The notes below the pieces were generated by a model, which worked only from the letters and a program-made list of their open reading frames with translations, was not told where the DNA came from and ran no database searches. 57,808 bases of DNA from an uncultured Pelagibacteraceae bacterium (lineage in GTDB: Bacteria > Pseudomonadota > Alphaproteobacteria > Pelagibacterales > Pelagibacteraceae): the NCBI GenBank assembly GCA_902580505.1, contig CACHLB010000006.1:1-57808 (forward strand), given 5' to 3'. Made by a program: the position numbers and the translations under genes. Positions 32,744-41,795 of the stretch are shown one piece after another. Positions within the stretch are counted from its first letter, which is position 1; each line of letters starts with the position of its first letter.

Positions 32744-33507
32744 TTTTTTTCAAACGTAATATTATTTTTTATTTTTATGTTTTTTTTAACTAACTTAACT
32801 CCCTTTAACCATAATTTTAATGCTTCAAAATGAATTGCGGCAATAACTTTAAAGGTCATTAAAGGGTGAGAAATATAAGATATAAGCATATTTTTATTGT
32901 TAATTTCTTTTGCAATCCCGTCTTGTGAAGCATATAACAATTTTCCTTCCTTATCACTTTGATCAATTATTACGGATAACATTTTTTCAGGTTTGAGGAT
33001 TCTAAAATTGTATTTACTTTTCATTTCAATAAATGGTGAAACGAAAAACTTCTTCTCGCAGCTATTTGTAATTATTTTTTCGTCGTTGACTTTAAATATA
33101 TAAGTATGTTGCTCACCAAATGTATTTTTAACTTCATACAATATAGCTATAATTTTTGAATGATTATCATAAACGAAAAAAATACTTAATGGATTAAATA
33201 CGTAACCAAATATTCTAGGATAACAAAGCAATTTTACCTTTATGTTTTCAAATTGAATGTTGTTTGATTTTAAATTTTCTATTACCCAGGCTTTTAAATC
33301 ACTACCATCTCTAGGTCCGTGATCTTTGTCATAAAAACTTAAAATATTAAAACTATTGTTAGAAAAAATTTTAATTTTTTTTTGTATCAAATTAATTTCA
33401 TCAAGATCTAAAAAGAGTGAGAAAACGTTGTATTTAAAAAAGTGATATTTTGGCTTAAATCTTTTATGAATTACTTTACCTTCGTAAATATTGGAATTTT
33501 TAATCAT
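32740..33507 (-). CDS. DUF1365 family protein
   Basis: A 255-residue protein recognised as DUF1365 from IYEGKVIHKRFKPKYHFFKY, the central KLLCYPRIFGYVFNPLSIFF, VKNTFGEQHTYIF, and the C-terminal HPLMTFKVIAAIHFEALKLW. Function is not established; the family almost always lies between a CFA-like methyltransferase and a COG2907-type FAD protein, as here, with overlaps of 4 and 8 bp. No signal peptide; amphipathic C-terminal helices may attach it to the membrane. A role in modifying acyl chains together with its neighbours is inference from this conserved grouping. Confidence 0.9.
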   Translation of the reverse strand: MIKNSNIYEGKVIHKRFKPKYHFFKYNVFSLFLDLDEINLIQKKIKIFSNNSFNILSFYDKDHGPRDGSDLKAWVIENLKSNNIQFENIKVKLLCYPRIFGYVFNPLSIFFVYDNHSKIIAILYEVKNTFGEQHTYIFKVNDEKIITNSCEKKFFVSPFIEMKSKYNFRILKPEKMLSVIIDQSDKEGKLLYASQDGIAKEINNKNMLISYISHPLMTFKVIAAIHFEALKLWLKGVKLVKKNIKIKNNITFEKK

Positions 33508-34738
33508 TTAGGTTTTCAATCATATTAATGGATGATTTTATTCCATCTTCATGAAAACCGTAACCAAAATAACTTCCACAAAACAATACATTTCTTTTAT
33601 TTTGTATTTCTTTTAATAATTTTTGATTATTCAAAGCATCTTGATCAAAATAAGGGTGGGTAAAGGTAACTTTTTGTAGGATTTTTTTTTGATCTATTTC
33701 AAAAAAAGGATTTAAGGTTAAGAAAATATTTTTTTCTGTTTTCAGATTTTGTAATAAGTTCAACCAATAAGTTAATGATGTTTTACTAATATCTGATTTA
33801 TCAACTGAAGAATTCCATGAAGACCAAACTTTTTTATTATTTGGCATACATACATCATCAGTATGTATTACTGCTAGATTGGATTTATATTTAAAATTTG
33901 AAAGTATTTTTTTTTCATCCTCAGTCGGCTCACTCAAAATTTTCAATGCGTCATCTGCATGAGTAGCGATGACAACTTTATCATAGTCAAAAAATTCGTT
34001 ACTAGCACCGTAATATACTTGAACACCAATTTTATTTCTTTTTATCGAACTAATCTTATAATTTTTAAAATATTCTCCACTTATTTGAGTTAATACTTTC
34101 TCTACATAAGTTCTACTTCTGTTGGTGACTGTGTACCATTTTGGTCTATTTTTTAATTTAAAAAGTCCATGATTTTGAAAAAATTTTAAAAAAAATTTAA
34201 TTGGCATTTGATTTGCTTCTACTGGGGGCATAGACCAGATAGCAGAAACCATTGGGATTAGATGAAAATTAATAAAATTTTTTGACCATTTATTTTTTTC
34301 AAGAAATTCACCAAGAGTAATCTCTTCATTTAAACTTTTAATTTGGTCACACTTTTTGTAGAAATTTATAATATCAAAAAACATTTTTAAAAATTTTAAA
34401 TTAAAAAGATTAGCTTTATTTGCAAAAATTCCGTTTAAACCCCTACCACAATATTCATAATTTGTATCTTTTACAGAAACAGAAAATGACATATCGCTTT
34501 TTTCAATTTCAATTTTTAATTCGTTAAAAAAATTTATGAGATTTGGATAAGTTTCATGATTAAAAACAATAAAGCCAATATCTACAGGAACTTTTTTACC
34601 ATTAATTAAAGTATCTAAAGTATATGAATGACCACCAAAATGATCTTCGCTTTCGAATAAATCAACATGATGTTTTTTGGAAAGCTTTTGTGCTGCTGAT
34701 AAACCAGAGATTCCTGATCCGATTACTGCAATTCGCAT
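33500..34738 (-). CDS. FAD-dependent amine-oxidase-like protein (COG2907 type)
   Basis: A 412-residue flavoprotein: N-terminal MRIAVIGSGISGLSAAQKLS binds FAD, followed by LFESEDHFGGHSYTLD, VPVDIGFIVFN, MVSAIWSMPP, KVVIATHADDAL and a C-terminal FCGSYFGYGFHEDGIKS. This pattern is that of predicted NAD/FAD-binding proteins related to carotenoid desaturases and amine oxidases that accompany DUF1365 and CFA-like genes. It probably oxidises or desaturates a lipid acyl chain. Its start is only 5 bp after gcvP, on the same strand, and no promoter is obvious in between, so it may be read from the glycine-cleavage operon. Confidence 0.87.
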   Translation of the reverse strand: MRIAVIGSGISGLSAAQKLSKKHHVDLFESEDHFGGHSYTLDTLINGKKVPVDIGFIVFNHETYPNLINFFNELKIEIEKSDMSFSVSVKDTNYEYCGRGLNGIFANKANLFNLKFLKMFFDIINFYKKCDQIKSLNEEITLGEFLEKNKWSKNFINFHLIPMVSAIWSMPPVEANQMPIKFFLKFFQNHGLFKLKNRPKWYTVTNRSRTYVEKVLTQISGEYFKNYKISSIKRNKIGVQVYYGASNEFFDYDKVVIATHADDALKILSEPTEDEKKILSNFKYKSNLAVIHTDDVCMPNNKKVWSSWNSSVDKSDISKTSLTYWLNLLQNLKTEKNIFLTLNPFFEIDQKKILQKVTFTHPYFDQDALNNQKLLKEIQNKRNVLFCGSYFGYGFHEDGIKSSINMIENLND

Positions 34739-34743
34739 TAAGG

Positions 34744-37614
34744 CTATGCTGCGTCTTCTTTAAACTCATCCATACTTGGACATGTGCAGAATATATTTTT
34801 ATCTCCATAAACATTGTCTACCCGAGCAACTGGAGGCCAGAATTTGTTTTGTTTTAAAAAACTTGCAGGATATGCTGCTTCTTGTCTTGAGTATTTATGT
34901 TCCCATACATCTGATGATAATTCAGTATCAGTGTGAGGAGCATTTTTAATTGGATTATCAATTTTATCAAATTCACCTGATTTAATTTTTTCAATTTCTT
35001 GTTTAATCTTAATTAAAGTGTCACAAAATCTGTCTATTTCTGATAACCCTTCACTTTCGGTTGGCTCGATCATCATAGTGCCAGCAACAGGCCACGACAT
35101 AGTTGGTGCGTGAAATCCAAAATCTATCATTCTTTTAGCAATATCTTCTTCTGTTACCCCTGTTTCAGATTTAATATTTCTAATATCAATTATGCACTCA
35201 TGTGCAACATTGCCATTTGCACCTTTGTACAAAATCGGAAAGTGATCTTTTAGTCTGTGAGCAATATAATTTGCGTTTAAAATTGCAACTTGAGTAGCAA
35301 GCTTTAATCCTATTGATCCCATCATTTTAATATACATCCAAGAGATTGATAGAATACTAGAGCTACCCCAAGGAGCTGCTGATACTGCTCCAATTCCACT
35401 TGTTGGTCCGCAATCTTTTATTACTGGATGATTAGGCAGATAAACTTGTAAATGTTTTTTACAAGCTATAGGTCCCATTCCAGGTCCACCACCACCATGA
35501 GGAATACAAAATGTTTTATGCAGATTAATATGACAAACATCTGGACCAAAATTTCCAGGCTTTGCAACTCCAACAAGGGCATTTAAATTTGCTCCATCCA
35601 TATAGACCTGTCCACCATGTTTATGAACTAACTCACAAATATCTGTTATTTTTTCCTCAAATACTCCATGGGTAGATGGGTAAGTTACCATTAAAGCTGC
35701 GAGATTTTCTGAATGTTGCTCCGCTTTTTTCTTTAAATCATCGAAATCTACATTTCCCTCTTTGTCACAATTAACAACAACCACTTTCATTCCAACCATT
35801 TGTGCGCTTGCAGGATTTGTACCATGTGCTGAACTTGGGATTAAACATATATTACGATGAGCTTCATCTCTATCTAAGTGGTACTTTCTTATGACCATTA
35901 GACCTGCATATTCTCCTTGAGCGCCTGCATTAGGTTGTAGAGAAACACCGGAAAAACCTGTTATAGATCTCAACCAATTTTTTAAATCAGTAAATAAATC
36001 TCTAAAACCTTCCATTTGTTCAACTGGAACAAAAGGATGAGGTTCTGCAAATTCTTTCCAAGAAATCGGGATCATTTCAGCAGCGGCATTTAACTTCATT
36101 GTGCACGAACCAAGTGCTATCATAGTTCTATTCAATGCTATATCCTTATCCTCTAGCTTTTTAAGATATCTAAGCATTTCAGTTTCTGAATGATATAAGT
36201 TAAAAATTGGATGCTCTAAATATTTTGAAGTTCTTAATAAATTTTTTGGTAAATTAGGTAATTTAACTGAAGGATCCTCTTTTTTTATTGATTCTGCAGC
36301 ATTAAAAATTTTTAATAATTGATTTACTCTATAAACGTTTTTTCTTTCATCGAAAGAGACAGCAAGCATCTCAGAATTTACTTTTCGTATATTAACTTTC
36401 TGATTTAGAGCATTTTTATAAATTTGATCAGTCTTTTCTTTGGTAATAATTGTAACAGTATCAAAAAAATAATTAGAATAAATTTCATAACCTGACTGTT
36501 TTATTTTATCAGCAAAACTTTTTGCTAATTGAGAAACTCTTTCAGAAATATTTTTAATTCCATCTGGACCATGATAAATAGCATATGCTGCTGAAACTAT
36601 TGCTAATAAAGCTTGTGCAGTACAAATATTGCTTGTCGCCTTATCTCTTCTGATGTGTTGCTCTCTAGTTTGTAAAGATAATCTGTATGCCTTGTTGCCA
36701 TGTCTATCAACTGACACACCAACAATTCTACCAGGCATAGATCTCTTATACTCGTCTTTAGTTGCAAAAAATGCTGCATGTGGACCTCCATACCCCATTG
36801 GTATTCCAAATCGCTGAGAGCTTCCTACCGCTATATCAGCACCAAGTTCTCTTGGTGTTTTTAATTTTGCTAAAGCTAATAAATCACATGCTAATACAGC
36901 CTTACCGTTTTTTTTATGAATTTTGCTAATTGCTTCACTTGGGTCTTTAATATCTCCTAAAGTTCCAGGATATTGTAAAATTCCACAAACTAGATCTTCT
37001 TTTAATTGGTCTAAAACTTCATCTTCTTTTCCAACTAAAACTTTTAAACCCATTGGTTCAGCTCTAGTTTGAATTACATTTATTGTTTGAGGGTGGCAAT
37101 CCTCAGATACAAAAACTAAATTACCATCTTTTTTATTTAATCTATGACTAAGACCCACGGCTTCTGCTGCTGCTGTACCTTCATCTAATAAAGAAGCATT
37201 AGCGATATCCATTCCAGTGAAATCTACAATCATTTGTTGAAAGTTTAACAACATTTCAAGTCTTCCTTGGGCTACTTCAGGCTGATAAGGTGTATATGAT
37301 GTATACCAACCTGGATTTTCTAAAATATTTCTTAAAATTACATATGGCGTATAAGTTCCATAATAACCCATTCCAATAAAATTTGAGTAAACATGATTTT
37401 TTTTTGAAATTGCTCTTAATTTTCTTAATGCCTCATATTCTGAATTAGACTCTCCGATATTAAGCTCACCTTTAAACATTATTTTTTCTGGAACAGTATT
37501 ATTCATTAAATCATCTATTGATTGATAATTTAATTCTTTTAACATTTTTGATTGGTCTTCTTTAGAAGGTCCAATGTGTCTTTTTATAAAATCTTTTTCT
37601 GAATTTGGTAACAT
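34744..37614 (-). CDS. gcvP: Glycine dehydrogenase (decarboxylating), P-protein
   Basis: Decarboxylates glycine and passes the aminomethyl group to lipoyl-GcvH. At 956 residues it is a full-length single-chain P-protein joining the two halves that are separate in some bacteria. The PLP lysine lies in HINLHKTFCIPHGGGGPGMG; other motifs are KRHIGPSKEDQ, TPYQPEVAQGRLEMLLNFQQ, SSQRFGIPMGYGGPHAAFFA, LGSCTMKLNA, and SSAHGTNPASA. Third gene of gcvT-gcvH-gcvP; its start overlaps the gcvH stop by one base. Its product methylene-THF supplies one-carbon units. A 68-residue frame inside is a shadow. Confidence 0.97.
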   Translation of the reverse strand: MLPNSEKDFIKRHIGPSKEDQSKMLKELNYQSIDDLMNNTVPEKIMFKGELNIGESNSEYEALRKLRAISKKNHVYSNFIGMGYYGTYTPYVILRNILENPGWYTSYTPYQPEVAQGRLEMLLNFQQMIVDFTGMDIANASLLDEGTAAAEAVGLSHRLNKKDGNLVFVSEDCHPQTINVIQTRAEPMGLKVLVGKEDEVLDQLKEDLVCGILQYPGTLGDIKDPSEAISKIHKKNGKAVLACDLLALAKLKTPRELGADIAVGSSQRFGIPMGYGGPHAAFFATKDEYKRSMPGRIVGVSVDRHGNKAYRLSLQTREQHIRRDKATSNICTAQALLAIVSAAYAIYHGPDGIKNISERVSQLAKSFADKIKQSGYEIYSNYFFDTVTIITKEKTDQIYKNALNQKVNIRKVNSEMLAVSFDERKNVYRVNQLLKIFNAAESIKKEDPSVKLPNLPKNLLRTSKYLEHPIFNLYHSETEMLRYLKKLEDKDIALNRTMIALGSCTMKLNAAAEMIPISWKEFAEPHPFVPVEQMEGFRDLFTDLKNWLRSITGFSGVSLQPNAGAQGEYAGLMVIRKYHLDRDEAHRNICLIPSSAHGTNPASAQMVGMKVVVVNCDKEGNVDFDDLKKKAEQHSENLAALMVTYPSTHGVFEEKITDICELVHKHGGQVYMDGANLNALVGVAKPGNFGPDVCHINLHKTFCIPHGGGGPGMGPIACKKHLQVYLPNHPVIKDCGPTSGIGAVSAAPWGSSSILSISWMYIKMMGSIGLKLATQVAILNANYIAHRLKDHFPILYKGANGNVAHECIIDIRNIKSETGVTEEDIAKRMIDFGFHAPTMSWPVAGTMMIEPTESEGLSEIDRFCDTLIKIKQEIEKIKSGEFDKIDNPIKNAPHTDTELSSDVWEHKYSRQEAAYPASFLKQNKFWPPVARVDNVYGDKNIFCTCPSMDEFKEDAA

Positions 37615-37994
37615 TATGCTGACGTCTCCTTTGCAAATTTTTCATATTCTTCTTTATTCATAAGACTATCCATTTCAGATTTGTCTTTTATTTTAAGTTT
37701 AAAAAACCATGCAGACTCTTCTGGGTCTTCATTTATTTTTGATGGATCATCAACTATCATTTGATTTGTATCTATAACTTCTCCACTAACAGGAGTGTAA
37801 ACATCACTAGCAGCTTTCGTTGACTCAACCACTCCAGCAGTTCCATCTTTATCAACATTTGAACCTTTCTCTGGGAGTTCAGCAAATACTATATCCCCAA
37901 GCATTTCTGTTGCATGCTTGGTTATGCCAATTGTAGCTTCCTCTCCATCTAGTTTAATCCACTCATGTTCTTTTGAATATTTAACTTCAGACAT
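37614..37994 (-). CDS. gcvH: Glycine cleavage system H protein
   Basis: Lipoylated shuttle protein between GcvP, GcvT and lipoamide dehydrogenase. The 126-residue product has [20 protein letters not shown] at the N-terminus, [13 protein letters not shown], and the lipoylation site Lys60 in [19 protein letters not shown]. It is acidic, as usual for H proteins. It overlaps the gcvT stop by 8 bp and the gcvP start by 1 bp, indicating strong translational coupling under the glycine riboswitch. Confidence 0.97.
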   Translation of the reverse strand: MSEVKYSKEHEWIKLDGEEATIGITKHATEMLGDIVFAELPEKGSNVDKDGTAGVVESTKAASDVYTPVSGEVIDTNQMIVDDPSKINEDPEESAWFFKLKIKDKSEMDSLMNKEEYEKFAKETSA

Positions 37995-39093
37995 TAATTT
38001 CCCCTTTTACATAATTTTTTTTATAAAACGGTAAGTTACAAATATTTGCAGGAATTTTTTTTCCTCTAACTTCAAGAAATATTTTTGTATTTACAGTTGA
38101 ATAACTATTATCGACATATCCCATTGCTATTGGATGTTCAACGCTTGGTCCAAATGTGCCACTTGTTACTTTCCCAATTTCTTGATTTTTATCATTGTAA
38201 ATTTTGGTATTTCCTCTAGCAATTACTTTGCTGTCTGGTTTTATGCCAACTCTCAATTTTTTTACTCCGCTTTGAAATTGGTTTTTTAAAACTTCTGATC
38301 CAACAAATTCAGTCTCAATTCTGCTCTTAGGTATTGCCCATTTTAGATTAGCTTCGATAGGACTTGTATCGTTGTCTAAATCATTTCCATACAAACAGAG
38401 TCCCGCTTCCATTCTTAATGTATCTCTTGCTCCTAAACCAATCAATTTAGATCCATTTTCTATCAAACTTTCTACAAAAGTTTCAGCATCACTATGTTTT
38501 ATAGAAATTTCAAATCCATCCTCACCAGTATATCCTGATCTAGTTATGTATACTTTTTCATTTTTATAGACATAGTTGTTTCCGTTCATAAATTTTAGAC
38601 TGTCACAACCAGGTATAACTTTATTTAAAACATTTTTTGCTTCGGGGCCCTGTAATGCAATTAATGAAAATGACTCGTCAAGATTTAATTTATATTGATT
38701 ATCAAGTTTAGATTTTATTACTTCATAATCATTATACTTGCATGCAGCATTCAAGATAATTAAAAATCCATCAGATGTTTTGGTAATTATCAGATCGTCC
38801 TGAATTCCTCCTTTGTTATTCATTAAAAATGAATACTTACTTTGATTAGTTTTCAATTTTTTCAAATCCGCAGGAAAAATCTTCTCAAGATCATTTGTAA
38901 GATCATCACCACCCGATATAAATAATTGACCCATATGAGAAACATCAAAAATACCAGAGTGTGAACGTGTGTATTTATGCTCTTGTATAATTCCATCTTT
39001 ATATTGGATGGGCATTTGATATCCAGCAAACTCTACAAGCTTTGCGCCATACTTGATATGGAGATTATTTAACGATGTTTTTTTTATACTCAT
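37987..39093 (-). CDS. gcvT: Aminomethyltransferase (glycine cleavage T protein)
   Basis: Transfers the methylene group to tetrahydrofolate and releases ammonia. The 368-residue protein has [71 protein letters not shown] and a C-terminal [20 protein letters not shown], all GcvT signatures. First gene of gcvT-gcvH-gcvP. Its AUG and the preceding AAAGAG can be masked by pairing with a segment at the edge of riboswitch aptamer 2, which suggests glycine-controlled translation. Confidence 0.96.
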   Translation of the reverse strand: MSIKKTSLNNLHIKYGAKLVEFAGYQMPIQYKDGIIQEHKYTRSHSGIFDVSHMGQLFISGGDDLTNDLEKIFPADLKKLKTNQSKYSFLMNNKGGIQDDLIITKTSDGFLIILNAACKYNDYEVIKSKLDNQYKLNLDESFSLIALQGPEAKNVLNKVIPGCDSLKFMNGNNYVYKNEKVYITRSGYTGEDGFEISIKHSDAETFVESLIENGSKLIGLGARDTLRMEAGLCLYGNDLDNDTSPIEANLKWAIPKSRIETEFVGSEVLKNQFQSGVKKLRVGIKPDSKVIARGNTKIYNDKNQEIGKVTSGTFGPSVEHPIAMGYVDNSYSTVNTKIFLEVRGKKIPANICNLPFYKKNYVKGEINV

Positions 39094-39247
39094 ATTAACT
39101 CTTTATGCCCCCTCTGTCTTTTTGCCTGAGAGATTTGCTCCTTCGGCGAGAATAATTCTCTTTCCAGAGTTAATATGTACGGTCCATTTGCCTGAGAGTT
39201 TCCGGGGTGGTTGCTCCTTCGGCGCTACAAAAGTAGTCTCTCCCGTA
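39091..39247 (-). promoter_or_regulatory. Tandem glycine riboswitch with start-codon-masking inverted repeat
   Basis: Read on the minus strand. Two glycine aptamers each show GCCGAAGGAGCAA (39223-39211 and 39147-39135) and CTCTCAGGCAAA (39198-39187 and 39132-39121), the conserved boxes of this class. P1 of aptamer 1 pairs TACGG (39247-39243) with CCGTA (39182-39178); P1 of aptamer 2 pairs CTCTG (39169-39165) with CAGAG (39116-39112). A second pairing is possible: CATATTAACTCT (39177-39166) is fully complementary to AGAGTTAATATG (39102-39091), which contains the gcvT start codon. It uses the same CTCT as P1, so glycine-bound aptamer 2 would free the start: an ON switch for translation, consistent with known glycine activation of gcv operons. 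Confidence 0.93.
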
Positions 39248-39253
39248 TAAATT

Positions 39254-39259
39254 CTTATA
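39254..39259 (-). promoter_or_regulatory. Candidate -10 element of the gcv operon
   Basis: TATAAG on the minus strand (39259-39254) places the expected transcription start about 7 bp later, near 39247, which is exactly the 5' edge of riboswitch P1. No convincing -35 was found. Read-through from the upstream EamA gene, which stops only 37 bp before the riboswitch on the same strand, is also possible. Confidence 0.35.
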
Positions 39260-39284
39260 ACATAACTAATATAAATTTATAGCT

Positions 39285-40157
39285 CTAATTTGTTGCACTT
39301 TTTTTTTTCATAAGTGAAAGAAATTGTAACAAAACTGCAAATATCACTATTAAACCACCAATTAAAACGCTGGTTGGAGGATTTTCATTTATAAACATCC
39401 ACGCCCAAAAAGGTCCTAAAACTGCCTCTGATAACATTATGATTCCAACTAAGGCTGAAGGTGTAGATCTTGCACCGATTGTAATAAAAATAAAACCAAA
39501 ACCAAGTTGGAAAAAACCAGCTAAAAATCCCAAAAAAATGTCATTTAAAGATATAAAGATTGTTTTGGACATAAAATATCCAATGATTAAAGCAATAACG
39601 CCTGCAATAAATTGTAATGGAACCATATCTACACTTGGAAATTTTCTAACTATTAAAATTAATGTTGCGAATGATATTGGCATAATAAAAGCAGCAATAT
39701 TTCCACTCATTTGTCCAACTGTTAATGAGCTTCCAACCATCAAAATTATTCCTGAAATTGCTAAAACTATAGAAGTTAATGTTATTAAGTTTATTTTTTC
39801 TTTTAAAAAGATATATCCAAAGATTGCTAAAAATAATGTTTGGGTTTGAATTATAAAATTAGTATTTGCTACAGTAGTATTATACATTGCAAAAACATAA
39901 CCACTAAAGCCACAGGCAAGTATAATGCCTCCAATAAGACCTGGAATTCCAGATTTATAAAATGCTGAAATTAAATTCTGCTTGTAACTAATGATCAGAA
40001 AGATCAGAACTACAATTATGAAAAAAACTGATCTCCAAAATAGAATTTGCCATAGAGTAGAACCTTCGAAAGATTTAACTATCAGCCCTCCAAAACTTAG
40101 ACTGAAAGCACCAAAAAAAATCAAAAGTGGCCCTGGTAATTTTGTAATTAAATTCAT
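39285..40157 (-). CDS. EamA/DMT family permease
   Basis: A 290-residue membrane protein with ten helices in two EamA repeats: YNTTVANTNFIIQTQTLFLA, IFGYIFLKEKI, and the C-terminal MLSEAVLGPFWAWMFINENP. Its start overlaps the pxpC stop by 4 bp, making it the last gene of pxpB-pxpC-permease. Transport of 5-oxoproline, glutamate or a related amino acid is plausible from this coupling but unproven. Paralogous to the EamA genes at 16.6 and 23.7 kb. Confidence 0.9.
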   Translation of the reverse strand: MNLITKLPGPLLIFFGAFSLSFGGLIVKSFEGSTLWQILFWRSVFFIIVVLIFLIISYKQNLISAFYKSGIPGLIGGIILACGFSGYVFAMYNTTVANTNFIIQTQTLFLAIFGYIFLKEKINLITLTSIVLAISGIILMVGSSLTVGQMSGNIAAFIMPISFATLILIVRKFPSVDMVPLQFIAGVIALIIGYFMSKTIFISLNDIFLGFLAGFFQLGFGFIFITIGARSTPSALVGIIMLSEAVLGPFWAWMFINENPPTSVLIGGLIVIFAVLLQFLSLMKKKSATN

Positions 40158-41110
40158 TTAATTTGAGAAATGAGATTGTTAGTCTCCATCTGATATAATT
40201 TATATAATGTTTCAGCATCTTTTAAGCTTACATCTTTAAATTTTATATTAGACCCTGGTGTTAATTGAACCAGTCGATCATAGTCGGCAGAAATAACAGT
40301 TGCAATCTTCGGATAACCACCAATAGTTCCATGATCTGATAACATAATTATTGGATCTCCTGCAGATGTGATTTGGATTACACCTTTTACCAAACCTTCT
40401 GATTTTATATTAGGATCAACGACATTTTCAATTTTTGGACCTTCTAATCTCATACCCATCCTATCTGAAAGTTTTGTAATTTTAAAACTTTCTTTAAAGA
40501 ATTTATTTTGTGAAGACTCAGAAAAATAATCATAGTTTGTGCCTTTAATGACCCTTATATTTTCAATAGTGCTACCTAAGTAATCAAGTTTTCTTTTGTT
40601 GAAAGAATTATTAATTTCAATTATTTCAATTTCTAAATCTTTAGAAAATTTATTACCGTTATTTGGTCCAATTTGAGCTTGTGTATTTATTGAACAACTT
40701 CCCCAATAATAATCAACACCAAAAGTTCCATTAATCGAAAAATATCCATAAACAGACTTGTTGGTTGAATGAATATCGACTTCATCACCATTTTTTAACA
40801 AATAACATTGGTAGGAATTACCATCAATAACACCCTCTTTTGTTATAATTTTAAATGATACATTTCCAGAAATACAAAAAAAAATATCTTTTCCAAAATA
40901 CTTCAAATGCGGGCCTTGATAAGCAAATTCTAATACAGGTGAATTGTAATCATTTTGTAGAAGTGAGTTTAACAATTGAAAATTTCTTTTATCCATCGCT
41001 CCACTAAAAGGAATACCAATATGGTATAAATTATTTCTTCCTAAGTCTTGATATGTGGTGTTGATACCAGCTCTTAAAATTTTAAAGTAGTTTCTATCTT
41101 TTGATTTCAT
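40154..41110 (-). CDS. pxpC: 5-oxoprolinase subunit C (biotin-dependent carboxyltransferase-like)
   Basis: Third subunit of the ATP-dependent PxpABC 5-oxoprolinase, which opens 5-oxoproline to glutamate. The 318-residue protein has INTTYQDLGRNNLYHIGIPF, SGAMDKRNFQLLN, LSDRMGMRLEGP, SEGLVKGVIQITSAGDPIIM, and DHGTIGGYPKIATVISAD, diagnostic of the family also annotated as KipA or carboxyltransferase domain AHS2. It overlaps pxpB by 17 bp and the permease by 4 bp. PxpA lies divergently 27 bp upstream of pxpB. Confidence 0.93.
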   Translation of the reverse strand: MKSKDRNYFKILRAGINTTYQDLGRNNLYHIGIPFSGAMDKRNFQLLNSLLQNDYNSPVLEFAYQGPHLKYFGKDIFFCISGNVSFKIITKEGVIDGNSYQCYLLKNGDEVDIHSTNKSVYGYFSINGTFGVDYYWGSCSINTQAQIGPNNGNKFSKDLEIEIIEINNSFNKRKLDYLGSTIENIRVIKGTNYDYFSESSQNKFFKESFKITKLSDRMGMRLEGPKIENVVDPNIKSEGLVKGVIQITSAGDPIIMLSDHGTIGGYPKIATVISADYDRLVQLTPGSNIKFKDVSLKDAETLYKLYQMETNNLISQIK

Positions 41111-41768
41111 TATATTGATCTAAAGTTATTCTATAAAACTTTATTGTATCACCTGGATTAACAAGATTAGGGTTTGATTGATTAGATGTATCGAAAATAT
41201 TTTGTGGTGTATTCCCCAAAATATTCCATCCTCCAGGTGTTTCAAAAGTGTATATGTTACAAAATTGTTCTGTTATTCCAACTGAACCTTTTGGAACTTT
41301 AACTCTTGGTGTTTCTAATCTTTTTAATCTCATTTCCTGGTTAAGATCTCCGAGAAAAGGCATGCCAGCCACAAATCCTGTCATATAACAAAAGTAATTT
41401 TTGCTAAAAAATTTTTCTAGGATTATTTCCGATTTTAATTTTAGTTTATTTTCAACTCTTTTTATATCTAATGCAAAATTATTATCACAACACACAGGAA
41501 TTTCGATTAATTTTGTTTCTAATTTATTGTTTTCTTTAATCTCTATATTTTCAATTTTTTTTTTTAACGATAAAAAAGAATGTATATTTAAATCATATGA
41601 AATTATTAATTTATTATAAGATGGAGTTAAGTTTGTAATACCTTTTAAATTTAATTTTTTTATATGGTAAAAATATTTGATAACATTTGAATTAATTTCT
41701 TGATTTACATCACTTCCAAAATCGCAATACAAAGCTGCGTCACCAAGATTTAATATATTTTTTATCAT
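41094..41768 (-). CDS. pxpB: 5-oxoprolinase subunit B
   Basis: Also known as KipI or AHS1-domain protein. The 224-residue product has GDAALYCDFG at the N-terminus and a C-terminal CYMTGFVAGMPFLGDLN, PRVKVPKGSVGI, and YTFETPGGWNILGNTP. It works with PxpA and PxpC to hydrolyse 5-oxoproline, a product of spontaneous glutamine cyclisation and glutathione turnover. First gene of its operon; 27 bp separate it from divergent pxpA, so both promoters overlap within that gap or in the gene starts. Confidence 0.93.
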   Translation of the reverse strand: MIKNILNLGDAALYCDFGSDVNQEINSNVIKYFYHIKKLNLKGITNLTPSYNKLIISYDLNIHSFLSLKKKIENIEIKENNKLETKLIEIPVCCDNNFALDIKRVENKLKLKSEIILEKFFSKNYFCYMTGFVAGMPFLGDLNQEMRLKRLETPRVKVPKGSVGITEQFCNIYTFETPGGWNILGNTPQNIFDTSNQSNPNLVNPGDTIKFYRITLDQYNEIKR

Positions 41769-41795
41769 ACCATGTTATACTTATGATTTATTAGT

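Noticed and set aside
39053..39250. 65-residue plus-strand open frame across the glycine riboswitch
   Set aside because: It lies wholly on the antisense of the riboswitch and the gcvT start; the translation has no family features.
39439..39849. 136-residue plus-strand frame inside the EamA permease gene
   Set aside because: Antisense shadow of a confident membrane protein; Ile/Lys/Pro-rich with no motif.
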